From assembly GCA_016840025.1 (NCBI GenBank), contig JAEOTF010000396.1, positions 1 to 10,681 of the forward strand: a DNA stretch of 10,681 nt, read 5' to 3'. This document shows, in pieces, positions 1 through 6,425 of this stretch; the stretch's first letter is position 1; each line of letters opens with the position of its first letter. Below the pieces are notes generated by a model. The model was not told where the DNA came from. It did not search any database and was given only the letters and a program-made list of their open reading frames with translations. The DNA comes from Candidatus Hodarchaeota archaeon. Lineage in GTDB: Archaea; Asgardarchaeota; Heimdallarchaeia; Hodarchaeales; YT1-039. The translations under genes and the position numbers were made by a program.

Positions 1-546
1 AGAAAAGGAAATATCCAGAGCGGACAAAAAGTCCTTATCTTTGGCGCTTCTGGAGGGGTAGGTACTTTTGGGGTACAACTTGCCAAGTACTTTGGAGCAG
101 AAGTTACCGGGGTCTGCAGTACCCCGAAATTAGAGTTGGTGAAATCTCTGGGAGCCGATAAGGTAATTGATTACACTCAAGAGGATTTTACCAAAAGCGG
201 TGAGATCTATGATATTATTTTTGACACGATAGGCAAGAGTCCGTTTTCAGGTAGTTTAAGATCGTTAAAAAAGGAAGGGTTCTATCTTTTTACGACCTTT
301 GGGTTGCTACGACTTTTTCGCATACTATGGGTTAAACTGACAAGCAGCAAGAAAATAGGTCCACTTGGGGTCGTAGAAGAGAGAAATGAAGATCTAATTT
401 ACCTCAAAGAGCTGATTGAGGAGGGAAAGATAAGATCGGTCATAGATAGACGCTATCCGTTGGAACAAACTGCTGAGGCTCACAGGTATGTTGAAAAAGG
501 GCTCAAAAAGGGACAAGTAGTCATAACTGTGGCACAGCAGGAATAA
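1..546 (+). CDS. Medium-chain dehydrogenase/quinone-oxidoreductase-like protein, 5'-truncated by window edge
   Basis: The frame is open from base 1 to a TAA at 544-546, giving 181 visible residues; the N-terminal catalytic half lies outside the window. Visible residues 15-21 read GASGGVG, the glycine-rich loop of the Rossmann fold in the quinone-oxidoreductase/zeta-crystallin branch of the MDR superfamily. It is followed by [17 protein letters not shown] and [13 protein letters not shown], the usual NADP-binding continuation. The C-terminus ([21 protein letters not shown], then KKGQVVITV) is the standard end of this family, so the 3' end is intact. The expected role is NAD(P)H-dependent reduction or oxidation of a small carbonyl or quinone in the cytoplasm; the substrate cannot be read from this half. 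TTG 136 and GTG 139 are internal codons, not starts. No zinc-ligand residues are visible, as expected for this half. Confidence 0.9.
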   Translation, partial: RKGNIQSGQKVLIFGASGGVGTFGVQLAKYFGAEVTGVCSTPKLELVKSLGADKVIDYTQEDFTKSGEIYDIIFDTIGKSPFSGSLRSLKKEGFYLFTTFGLLRLFRILWVKLTSSKKIGPLGVVEERNEDLIYLKELIEEGKIRSVIDRRYPLEQTAEAHRYVEKGLKKGQVVITVAQQE

Positions 547-639
547 TAAATGAATTCAGAGAGAAAACTATTGATATCCAAACCATGGAGAAAGAGAGAG
601 AGGTAGGGGACTTCTGGTGTGTTTAGTTAAAACCTTAAC

Positions 640-649
640 AATAAAAAGG
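640..649 (+). promoter_or_regulatory. Possible TATA-like element for the surface-protein gene at 685
   Basis: AATAAAAAGG lies about 27 bases before an expected transcript start near 670, which would give a leader of about 15 nt carrying the GAGGTG ribosome site. A second A-rich run at 654-663 is an alternative. The call rests on spacing and composition only. Confidence 0.3.
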
Positions 650-672
650 CGTTGATAAAAACCTAGTATCTT

Positions 673-678
673 GAGGTG
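673..678 (+). promoter_or_regulatory. Ribosome binding site GAGGTG that points to ATG 685
   Basis: GAGGTG is followed by six bases (TGTTCT) and then ATG at 685, ideal spacing. The long open frame is not the frame of this ATG, and the only start codon in the long frame here (GTG 678) overlaps the site itself. The site therefore argues that translation begins at 685 and that the reading frame is broken shortly after. Confidence 0.6.
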
Positions 679-1292
679 TGTTCTATGAAATTATTGAAAT
701 TATTCTTAGTTTGAGTTTGTTGTTCTTTTTGCTCCTTAATACTACTACAATGGTCTACGGACCAATTCTATTTGACACTGGTGATCAAAACTACTCCTGG
801 GCTGCCTCGGGTGATTATGGCTCGAGTACTGATGGATCGTTTGCCATGCAATTTAAACCGACCCAGAATAATATCGCGATAGTTGGTTTAAATCTGACTT
901 CTAGCGGGTCAGAAGATATAACGGTGATCCTAGCGGAAAATTATAATGTGGCTGTACCCTCTTGGGACCCACTCGGTAGTGTTACTCAAACAGTTTCCAC
1001 TGGTGGATGGCAGAACTTTACATTTAGTGCACCTGTAGCAGTTACCATAGGACAAGATTACCAAATTATAGTTCTTTCCCCAAACGGTTATACAGGGTGG
1101 ATTTATGACATAAATGATCCATATTCAAACGGAGGAACATGGGGTGAAGGTGAGTGGCAACCAAATGCTGACCTTCATTTTGCCACCTACTATGATTCCA
1201 CTCTTCCCGAGACAGATAAGCCACTCATAGTTGGTTTTATGACAAGCTTCATTATCCTCGGGCTGATTTATTTAAGAAAAAGAAATAACTAA
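678..1292 (+). CDS. Secreted, C-terminally anchored beta-sandwich surface protein, apparent frameshift in signal peptide
   Basis: The long frame encodes about 204 residues. A hydrophobic N-terminal stretch (ILSLSLLFFLLLNTTT) precedes a polar, beta-rich domain of about 140 residues with aromatic-rich motifs (QNYSWAASGDYG, GGWQNFTFSAP, YQIIVLSPNGYTGW). Then come one hydrophobic helix (LIVGFMTSFIILGLIYL) and a basic tail RKRNN. This is the plan of a protein secreted and held by a C-terminal membrane anchor; the domain resembles jelly-roll carbohydrate-binding or choice-of-anchor domains in texture, but I do not recognise a specific family. The start is the problem. GTG 678 has no ribosome site of its own, whereas ATG 685 has a perfect one, but its frame reads MKLLKLFLV and stops at 712-714. 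Joining MKLLKLFLV to LSLLFFLLL would make a textbook signal peptide, so a one-base loss between 688 and 712 is likely. It is alone on its strand, followed by a T-rich terminator. Confidence 0.7.
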   Translation: MFYEIIEIILSLSLLFFLLLNTTTMVYGPILFDTGDQNYSWAASGDYGSSTDGSFAMQFKPTQNNIAIVGLNLTSSGSEDITVILAENYNVAVPSWDPLGSVTQTVSTGGWQNFTFSAPVAVTIGQDYQIIVLSPNGYTGWIYDINDPYSNGGTWGEGEWQPNADLHFATYYDSTLPETDKPLIVGFMTSFIILGLIYLRKRNN

Positions 1293-1302
1293 CTTATACT
1301 CC

Positions 1303-1328
1303 ATTTCTTTTATTTTCTTCCCTTTTTC
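1303..1328 (+). terminator. Pyrimidine/T-run terminator after the surface-protein gene
   Basis: Directly after the stop at 1290-1292 the plus strand is a long pyrimidine tract with repeated T-runs (TTTCTTTTATTTTC, then CCTTTTTCC) and no hairpin. Archaeal polymerase stops at such U-runs. It also separates this gene from the convergent hydrolase gene. Confidence 0.5.
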
Positions 1329-1356
1329 CTTCCATTTCCTGTGTGTTTGCTAGGTT

Positions 1357-2259
1357 TTAATTACTAATAAATCGTATTACTTTCCTTATCACTTTTTTAT
1401 CATGAATCAATCCTTTGTGACCTAAACCAGAGGTACTATGTAACTGAGCTTCTGACCAAATCTTAGTAAGATTAGTTCCTTGTTCATATGGAATTAATGG
1501 GTCATTATAATCATGAATAATAAGTGCAGGGGTAGTTAAACGTGGAACTATAGAGCTAGCTGAAATACTTTCCATTGTCCGGCCGATTTTTTTTTCAATT
1601 CGTTCCTTGAGTTTGATAGTGGCTTTTTCACTAAGATTCAATGTGTTAGCAAAAATATCAATCACTGTCTGCATACTGTCTGGTGAAGCTAAACTCACTA
1701 TTCGATCTACATATAATCCGTTATCCAATGCAATTAGGGTGGATGCCGCACCTAATGAATAACTAATAACTGCTACAGGGTTAATCTCATTTGCTACCCT
1801 ATTAATGGTCTCAGCAAACTCAACTGCGTTTGTTTGCTTTTGATATGACTGTCCATGTGCTGGAGCATCGAACGCTACAACACGATATCCTGCCCTAATC
1901 AAAGGATGAATATAATTACTTAATTGGGTGCTATTGCCCCCCCAACCATGAACTAATAAAACTGCAGGACCATATCCCCATGATAATCCAACTAATTGTT
2001 TATCCTTAAAATCCACAATGAACGGGCTTGCTCTTAACCATAAATCGTATTCTCTGCCCTTAATCCTTCGACGAGGAGGGGTAAATATTAGTCTAGCAGC
2101 GTATTTAGCTGCTGTACCCGGAGCAACAATACTCATCATACGAAAACACATGCTAATTGCTTTGTGTTTAGGAGATGAAACCTGATAGGTTGGAGGTTTC
2201 CTTATTACTTGCGTTATTTTAACTTTTTCAGTCACATGCATTTTTACACACCAAATCAT
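1357..2259 (-). CDS. Alpha/beta-fold hydrolase, TetR-operator controlled
   Basis: Up to 300 residues, a cytoplasmic alpha/beta hydrolase (esterase/lipase-like; substrate unknown). Residues 104-108 HGWGG form the oxyanion-hole loop. VVAFDAPAHGQS (127-138) is the conserved strand-turn before the nucleophile. SYSLG (166-170) holds the nucleophile Ser168, with serine in place of the usual first glycine of the elbow. HDYNDPLIP (249-257) carries the acid, most likely Asp253. GLGHKG (278-283) carries His281. The triad is complete. The first 95 residues form a basic N-terminal extension before the core, ending in a WLRASPFIVDF segment. Two starts are possible: ATG 2259 (almost leaderless given the TATA box at 2288-2295) or ATG 2241 (residue 7), which has GGTG seven bases upstream. 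The promoter contains two copies of the palindrome also found before the tetR gene at 8535, so expression is probably repressed by that regulator and induced by its ligand, perhaps a substrate of this enzyme. Confidence 0.9.
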   Translation of the reverse strand: MIWCVKMHVTEKVKITQVIRKPPTYQVSSPKHKAISMCFRMMSIVAPGTAAKYAARLIFTPPRRRIKGREYDLWLRASPFIVDFKDKQLVGLSWGYGPAVLLVHGWGGNSTQLSNYIHPLIRAGYRVVAFDAPAHGQSYQKQTNAVEFAETINRVANEINPVAVISYSLGAASTLIALDNGLYVDRIVSLASPDSMQTVIDIFANTLNLSEKATIKLKERIEKKIGRTMESISASSIVPRLTTPALIIHDYNDPLIPYEQGTNLTKIWSEAQLHSTSGLGHKGLIHDKKVIRKVIRFISN

Positions 2260-2266
2260 ATCATAC

Positions 2267-2282
2267 TACCTACTAGTAGATA
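2267..2282. promoter_or_regulatory. TetR operator copy 1, between TATA box and start of the hydrolase gene
   Basis: TACCTAC-TA-GTAGATA is a 7+2+7 palindrome with one mismatch, matching operator copies at 2299-2314 and 8566-8581. On the minus strand it sits between the TATA box and the ATG, over the expected transcription start, so bound repressor would block polymerase. Confidence 0.75.
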
Positions 2283-2287
2283 GGATA

Positions 2288-2295
2288 TATATAAA
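2288..2295 (-). promoter_or_regulatory. TATA box of the alpha/beta hydrolase gene
   Basis: The minus strand reads TTTATATA, a perfect archaeal TATA box. An expected start about 25 bases downstream falls near 2266, only about seven bases before ATG 2259. The box is bracketed by two operators. The plus strand reads equally A/T-rich here, so weak divergent transcription is possible. Confidence 0.7.
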
Positions 2296-2298
2296 GCT

Positions 2299-2314
2299 TA
2301 CCTACTGGTAGGTA
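2299..2314. promoter_or_regulatory. TetR operator copy 2, upstream edge of the hydrolase TATA box
   Basis: TACCTAC-TG-GTAGGTA is a perfect 7+2+7 palindrome, the same layout as the one in front of tetR (TACCTAT-CT-ATAGGTA). It lies just upstream of the TATA box where TFB would bind. Its centre is 32 bp from that of copy 1, close to three helical turns, so two dimers would sit on the same face of the DNA. Confidence 0.8.
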
Positions 2315-2367
2315 TAATTTTTTCTAAAATCCGTTAAAAAAAGGGTGAAATGAGGAGAATTATCAAT

Positions 2368-2496
2368 ATGAAAGATTTATTATTTTTGAGCCGAAATACA
2401 TCTTATTTAGAAAACGTTATTTTCAAAGTCAATAATGAAAAAAAGAAGGGAAGAGTCGTTAAGACTCGTAAACTTCAATTTTTTCTTTTAGAGTGA
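2368..2496 (+). CDS. Possible small protein of 42 residues
   Basis: ATG 2368 is preceded by GAGGAG at 2352-2357 (10-base spacing) and opens a 42-codon frame beginning MKDLLFLSRN with a lysine-rich middle, ending at TGA 2494-2496. It is divergent from the hydrolase and could use the A/T-rich stretch between the two operators as a promoter. Against it, it runs through the terminator hairpin and 22 bases into the 3' end of the propeller gene on the other strand, and a frame this short is common by chance. No recognised domain. Confidence 0.25.
   Translation: MKDLLFLSRNTSYLENVIFKVNNEKKKGRVVKTRKLQFFLLE
2438..2467 (-). terminator. Hairpin plus T-run terminator of the beta-propeller gene
   Basis: On the minus strand, just after the propeller stop (2477-2475), the stem GAGTC/GACTC with loop TTAAC (2467-2453) is followed by TTCCCTTC and a run of seven T (2444-2438). 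This has the look of an intrinsic terminator. Confidence 0.6.
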
Positions 2497-4025
2497 AGAA
2501 ATCGGTAACTGAGAATCGGGGAAACCACTAAACCAAGGCTTGCAATGAAAATAATAACAAAAAGTCCGTCAACTTCCCCGACGGGTTTTCCAACCGCTGG
2601 AGGATCGATGTAGATATTATAAGTAAACGTTGTAGTTATAATACCTGTTTTATTTATCGTTACATCAATAACTTCCGGAGCAGATGAATAAGGAAACACC
2701 ACTTCATAATTACCGTCTCCTTCATCGGTGGCAGTATATTGAGTACTTTGGTAGGTTACTGTAACATTCGCATCTCTAATGGGAAGTCGATTATGGCTTT
2801 GAACAAAATGGTACATATAGGTGATATTATCCGTAGAGAAGAATTCATCGATAATCGAAAATTCTGGGTGGATTGAGAGGGGAGATTTGGTTCTAGCATA
2901 CCTTAAATACCCAGGGCTAAACCGAATGTTATAAGAATAGCTGATATGGGCATGTCCACTGGCATCTAATGCTAGGGAGGTATATGTAAACATATAATCA
3001 TCAAGAAAGGTGGATTTTTCGATGATTTGACCAACCCATCCATTTTCAGTCATACGAGCAAATTTTAGTTGATAATTCGTTCCATCATAATAGCTTATGT
3101 GAGCATAATCATTGCCATCTAGAGCTAGTGAACAATACGCACCTACATTATCAGTATTATCCACAGTTTGATAGAACCAGCCACTAGTGTTCCGAAAAGC
3201 ATACTTCAAAGCAGTATTCGTGCTATCATAATAACTAATGTGAGGATAGCCGTTAGAATCGAGCGCTAGCGACGAATATTCACCAACCCGGGAGTTGCTG
3301 TCCACTGTTTCGGTAAACCAACCGCTACTGTTCTGGAAAGTGCATTCTAAATTCCGTTCCGAGACTGTACTGCTGTAGTTATAGTGACTAATATGTGGAT
3401 AATCGTTGCTATCCACCGCTATTGAAGTATAACGACCAGGAGAACCCCCAGTTGCAACTGTTTGAGTGTACCATCCACTACTATTTTGGAATGCATACTT
3501 AAGACCATTATTACTGGAGTCGCAGTAGCTGATATGGGGGTAGTCTTGAGTATCTAAGGCGATATCGTTGTAATTACCAAGATAATCATTAGATCCTTCA
3601 CCATCAATGGTAATGTTAAACCATCCGCTGCTGTTCTGAAAAGCATATTTTAGGTCATAACCCGTGCTGGATGTCCAGCTAGCATAGGAAATATGAGCAA
3701 AGCCATTACCATCTACAGCAATAGAGGCATATTGGCCCACATCATCATTAAGAGGACCACCATCGTCCACGGTTATGTTATACCAACCTGTTGAGTTCTC
3801 AAATGCATATTTTAGATCGTCAGTATTACTCTTGTAGTAGGCAACATGACCGTAGCCTTCTGAATCCAACGCTAATGATGAATGCTGTCCGGTATAAGCG
3901 AGCTCATCAACTATTTCAAAGACCCAATTATTAAGCGTCGCATCGACTGGTGTTACGTTTGATTTGATGATTAGCATGCTTGATATAACAAGGAAAGCTA
4001 ATCCTACAAGTGATTTCTTACACAT
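2475..4025 (-). CDS. Secreted seven-bladed beta-propeller with Ig-like stalk and C-terminal membrane anchor
   Basis: 516 residues. Residues 1-29 are a signal peptide (MCKKSLVGLAFLVISS...). Seven repeats of about 40-50 residues follow (about 49-87, 99-141, 152-190, 199-242, 250-289, 298-336, 348-379), each built as SLALDxxGYxHISYYD, then LKYAF, then NSSGW and TVD. Repeat 7 lacks the final GW..TVD strand, and exactly that strand occurs at the N-terminus (NWVFEIVD, 33-40), so the ring closes by a velcro strand as in true seven-bladed propellers. A beta-rich Ig-like domain (about 387-473) carries NVTVTYQSTQY and GDGNYEVVF. Residues 487-509 form the membrane helix, with tail HSKRKN outside the membrane core. 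At least eleven N-glycosylation sequons are visible, repeated at the NSSG position of blades 1-5. Start ATG 4025 has GAGATGA six bases upstream. It is probably a cell-surface binding protein; no catalytic residues are recognised. Confidence 0.85.
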   Translation of the reverse strand: MCKKSLVGLAFLVISSMLIIKSNVTPVDATLNNWVFEIVDELAYTGQHSSLALDSEGYGHVAYYKSNTDDLKYAFENSTGWYNITVDDGGPLNDDVGQYASIAVDGNGFAHISYASWTSSTGYDLKYAFQNSSGWFNITIDGEGSNDYLGNYNDIALDTQDYPHISYCDSSNNGLKYAFQNSSGWYTQTVATGGSPGRYTSIAVDSNDYPHISHYNYSSTVSERNLECTFQNSSGWFTETVDSNSRVGEYSSLALDSNGYPHISYYDSTNTALKYAFRNTSGWFYQTVDNTDNVGAYCSLALDGNDYAHISYYDGTNYQLKFARMTENGWVGQIIEKSTFLDDYMFTYTSLALDASGHAHISYSYNIRFSPGYLRYARTKSPLSIHPEFSIIDEFFSTDNITYMYHFVQSHNRLPIRDANVTVTYQSTQYTATDEGDGNYEVVFPYSSAPEVIDVTINKTGIITTTFTYNIYIDPPAVGKPVGEVDGLFVIIFIASLGLVVSPILSYRFLHSKRKN

Positions 4026-4070
4026 ATTCGTTCATCTCGATATCATTTCTTTTTGACAAAGTACCTCTAA

Positions 4071-4083
4071 GACTATAAAAGAC
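4071..4083 (-). promoter_or_regulatory. TATA-like element of the beta-propeller gene
   Basis: The minus strand reads GTCTTTTATAGTC. A start about 26 bases downstream, near 4051, gives a leader of about 25 nt that contains the GAGATGA ribosome site at 4038-4032. Confidence 0.5.
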
Positions 4084-4206
4084 AATTTTCTCAGATATTC
4101 GTCTTTTAATACAATCTAATAAAATAATTTATGATTTCACAGGATAAGAAATTGGAAAGAGGAAAAAATAATCAATTAAAAAAATAATATTCAAAAAGAA
4201 GAGAGT

Positions 4207-4435
4207 GAAAAAAACTTGTCCCGTGTTTGGGGTGATGTATGGGATAATCTAACAACAGAGACGCCAGCTTAAGAAGTAGAGGGTTCTTTTTTCTTAACCC
4301 CGTTTTTCAGTTGGGAAAAAGGAGTGCTTTTCGGAAATCCTGCCGACGTCCACCTATCCCACCACACGACCCGTGAATTGAAATAAGAACATTGAAAGTG
4401 CCTTAAACTGAATTTTTCTAAGATTTGTGCTGCCT
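4207..4435. ncRNA. G+C-richer island, candidate structured RNA in the 541-bp gap
   Basis: Between the propeller gene (ends upstream at 4025) and the next gene (4567) no frame is convincing. Within this A/T-rich gap, about 4216-4375 is visibly richer in G+C and self-complementary. CGTGT (4222-4226) can pair with ACACG (4364-4368), and TGGGATA (4240-4246) with TATCCCA (4355-4361), enclosing two local hairpins: GGGTT/AACCC (4281-4300) and TTTTTC/GAAAAA (4303-4320). On the minus strand the island is bounded by a TATA-like TATATTTAAG (4463-4454) and a run of seven T (4214-4208), which would frame an RNA of about 225 nt. The strand is uncertain, and I could not match it to RNase P RNA, SRP RNA or tRNA. 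It may be a new or lineage-specific RNA. Confidence 0.3.
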
Positions 4436-4454
4436 ATCCCTCACATGGCGAAAC

Positions 4455-4464
4455 TTAAATATAT
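4455..4464 (+). promoter_or_regulatory. Possible TATA box for the six-cysteine protein gene (or, reversed, for the RNA island)
   Basis: TTAAATATAT lies about 103 bases before ATG 4567, implying a leader of about 80 nt. The closer CTATTTTTTATC at 4513-4524 is an alternative with a leader of about 20 nt. On the minus strand the same element is well placed for the candidate RNA at 4207-4435. Confidence 0.3.
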
Positions 4465-4566
4465 TCCAAATGGATACAGCTCCTAGATTTTTAGAAACAA
4501 ATTCTGTAGAGATCTATTTTTTATCAACCTTCCTCAGAATATTGTTGACAAAGCAGGTTGTTTGCC

Positions 4567-5139
4567 ATGAAAATAAATAAATTAAGTACTTTCTTGATAA
4601 TGTGTTTCCTTTTTGGAATCTCATTCTATAGTAGCCCCTCTTATTTTGTACCAGTTCAATCTTCATTAAATGATACTATACCAATAGTTTCTGGTACTTT
4701 TAATCTAAATCCTGCCATCAATTACCAATGTGCCTTCTTTCTTGGTGAATATCTAATTGATTTATATTATTCTCAATTCACCTTTGCAGATGATGGCACT
4801 ACTTTAACTGTTAGTCCAGCTATCAGTGGTGGTTGCTTTATGACTGGACTTTCTGCGACGAATGGTCATATTGATGTTAGTTGCACTTATTTCGGTAACT
4901 GTGACGAGACTTATTCATTAGAGGGTGATTTCACAGACAATAATACATGGGTAGCGACCTTTTCTGCTGAATTTAGCGGTATGTGCCTTGATTGTACTAA
5001 TCAACAATTCAGTATTACTGGAACTAGGGATCCACCAATATCCGAAAACTCAGGGAATCAATTCCTTCACGTTCTATTTCTTTGTTCAGGGATAATCATC
5101 CTGATTGCTCTGATATACACAAGAAAGAAACTTGTATGA
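4567..5139 (+). CDS. Secreted six-cysteine surface protein with C-terminal membrane anchor
   Basis: 190 residues from ATG 4567, chosen because it opens a classic signal peptide (MKINKLSTFLIMCFLFGISF) and has AGGTTG seven bases upstream; the in-frame TTG 4558 would add three residues without support. The mature part is beta-rich with six cysteines (55, 90, 106, 112, 140, 143), the last two as CLDC, suggesting three disulfides outside the cell. Sequons are seen at Asn36 and Asn125. Residues about 166-186 form one membrane helix, followed by the basic tail TRKKLV. The family is not recognised. The layout matches the proteins at 678-1292, 2475-4025 and 7240-7863. It converges on the acetyltransferase gene with 19 bases between stops. 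Confidence 0.75.
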   Translation: MKINKLSTFLIMCFLFGISFYSSPSYFVPVQSSLNDTIPIVSGTFNLNPAINYQCAFFLGEYLIDLYYSQFTFADDGTTLTVSPAISGGCFMTGLSATNGHIDVSCTYFGNCDETYSLEGDFTDNNTWVATFSAEFSGMCLDCTNQQFSITGTRDPPISENSGNQFLHVLFLCSGIIILIALIYTRKKLV

Positions 5140-5158
5140 TGAAAAAGGATAGTCAGCC

Positions 5159-6091
5159 TTATGGAGTCAATTCTTTGGTATACCATGATGTAACTATGTC
5201 AAACTCCAATCCATAAGGGGTATAGATTTTTTTTTCTTCGGGTGTGCCAATATTAATTAGTAATGCATCCATTTTTACTTTCTTGCTTTCGCGAATTGCC
5301 GCAGCTAAAAGTTGGCTGCCCACCATAGAGTCATTATCCTTGATATATCCAGCGAAAATATTCACTGTTTTTTCTTCCCCTTCCTCTCGTTGATCGGTAA
5401 ACCCTAACCATCGTCCAATAACTTCGTTGTTTTCAATTACAAGAAGATGGAGTATAAGTTTTTGGGGAAAACCAAATGGACTTTTTTCTTCCCCAATCTT
5501 CCAATCTTGATACCGGTCGACTACTGCTTGAGCCTGTTCTTCAGTAGCATTAAAAATTTTCATCACTAGCTTAACGACACTGCTAGCGTGTTTGTTATAA
5601 TCAAAGAGTTGGACATCAACAGGGTCCACTAATTTTGTTTTATCAAATTCACCTAATTCCTTTCTGCATCTAAGGGTTATATCACTCTGAAATTTAAAGC
5701 CAAATTTTTCAGCAAATTGTATTGTATGACCCCAATATTTGCTTACAGGAGTTCTAAGCGTTTTCGCGCCTTTGGATTTAAGAACTTCAATAGCACGTTC
5801 TAGAAGCGCACTCCTTGCTTCTTCATGCCCTTCAAGGACAAAAGGAATTCGAGCATCCCCTATTTTCTTCCCTTCTTCTTCAACAATTGAAGATGTTACA
5901 AACCCAACCATCTTTTCATCTTGAAAAGCATATAAGCGAGTTTCGGGGTCAAAATTAGGTTGAGAGTAAACCACTTTCAATTGTTCCACCGACGTTTGTC
6001 CAGAAAATCGCCATTTCTTCGTCTCTTCGTTTCCTATCTTAACTTGATCCTCTAAAAATTCTTCTTTGTAGGATTTTATTTCGTATTTCAA
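5159..6091 (-). CDS. Tandem-GNAT N-acetyltransferase
   Basis: 310 residues, cytoplasmic, with two GNAT folds in tandem. The first (about 1-145) has the strand pair RLYAFQDEKMVGFVTSS, then a motif-A-like segment PFVLEGHEEARSALLERAIE (84-103) and the closing AEKFGFKF (127-134). The second (about 155-305) repeats this with LLVIENNEVIGRWLGFTD (216-233), VNIFAGYIKDNDSMVGSQLL (243-262) and IYTPYGLEFD (289-298). The second has the more typical acetyl-CoA P-loop spacing. The acceptor is unknown; such double-GNAT proteins acetylate small molecules or protein N-termini. The start is TTG 6091: GGAGG at 6103-6099 sits seven bases upstream and there is no competing in-frame ATG before the conserved part. 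Three 46-bp tandem repeats lie directly upstream and probably carry its promoter. Confidence 0.85.
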   Translation of the reverse strand: MKYEIKSYKEEFLEDQVKIGNEETKKWRFSGQTSVEQLKVVYSQPNFDPETRLYAFQDEKMVGFVTSSIVEEEGKKIGDARIPFVLEGHEEARSALLERAIEVLKSKGAKTLRTPVSKYWGHTIQFAEKFGFKFQSDITLRCRKELGEFDKTKLVDPVDVQLFDYNKHASSVVKLVMKIFNATEEQAQAVVDRYQDWKIGEEKSPFGFPQKLILHLLVIENNEVIGRWLGFTDQREEGEEKTVNIFAGYIKDNDSMVGSQLLAAAIRESKKVKMDALLINIGTPEEKKIYTPYGLEFDIVTSWYTKELTP

Positions 6092-6098
6092 AACAATT

Positions 6099-6103
6099 CC
6101 TCC
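6099..6103 (-). promoter_or_regulatory. Strong ribosome site GGAGG that fixes the TTG start of the GNAT gene
   Basis: The minus strand reads GGAGGAATTGTTTTG. The core GGAGG is seven bases from TTG 6091, the optimal distance, and the nearby TTG at 6096 hits a stop at once. Confidence 0.75.
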
Positions 6104-6120
6104 ATTGACATCATATTGAG

Positions 6121-6260
6121 ATTAATATTTCCAACTGTATAGAAATACTGTAACTAGTCTTTGGGGATATTAATTTACAACTGTAGTGAAATACTGTAAC
6201 TAGTCTTTGGGGATATTAATTTACAACTGTAGTGAAATACTGTAACTAGTCTTTAGGGAT
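6121..6260. repeat. Three tandem copies of a 46-bp unit upstream of the GNAT gene
   Basis: The copies are 6121-6168 (48 bp, diverged in its first third), 6169-6214 and 6215-6260. The last two differ at essentially one position (TTTGGGG against TTTAGGG). Each unit contains ATTAATTTACA, ACTGTA repeated twice at 13-base spacing, and the palindrome ACTAGT. The copies abut, with no unique spacers, so this is not a CRISPR array. Read on the minus strand, every unit offers an A/T-rich TATA-like AAATTAATAT, so the unit may be a promoter or operator module that was triplicated; the GNAT gene begins 30 bases beyond the last copy. Confidence 0.85.
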
Positions 6261-6261
6261 G

Positions 6262-6364
6262 TTACATTATATTAAGCAACCCTTTCTTCAGTTCAAAGAC
6301 ACTCCCTTTTCGCTTCATATCCTTAATGACCTGAAGCACATCTTGTTGAGCATCTTAAAATCAT
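6262..6364 (-). pseudogene. Small reading frame with strong ribosome site, apparently frameshifted
   Basis: AAGGAGTG (6378-6371) lies six bases before ATG 6364, an excellent start. The frame from it reads MILRC and stops after 13 codons. Moving by one base at TTTTAAGATG opens a second frame from 6354 to TAA 6264-6262 reading DAQQDVLQVIKDMKRKGSVF and then ELKKGLLNIM, an amphipathic, protein-like sequence. Removing one A would give a 33-residue protein. It follows the 102-residue gene on the same strand and ends exactly where the tandem repeats begin, so it may be a gene cut off by the repeats. The family is not recognised; the short length keeps confidence low. Confidence 0.3.
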
Positions 6365-6425
6365 ATAAAACACTCCTTAACTCAATAAATAAGATCATTA
6401 GTAGCATAAAAAGTATTTAATTCGT

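Noticed and set aside
4252..4345. RNase P RNA, because ACAGAGACGCCAGCTTA resembles conserved region V and CGGAAATCC resembles region I
   Set aside because: The two motifs are in the wrong order for a normal RNase P RNA, the P4 helix they should form does not pair, and no upstream half fits before 4200.
5739..5924. 61-codon plus-strand frame
   Set aside because: It lies wholly inside the GNAT gene on the other strand, with serine/arginine-rich composition typical of an antisense shadow and no ribosome site.
6121..6260. CRISPR array
   Set aside because: The 46-bp copies abut without unique spacers, there are only three of them, and no cas gene is near.
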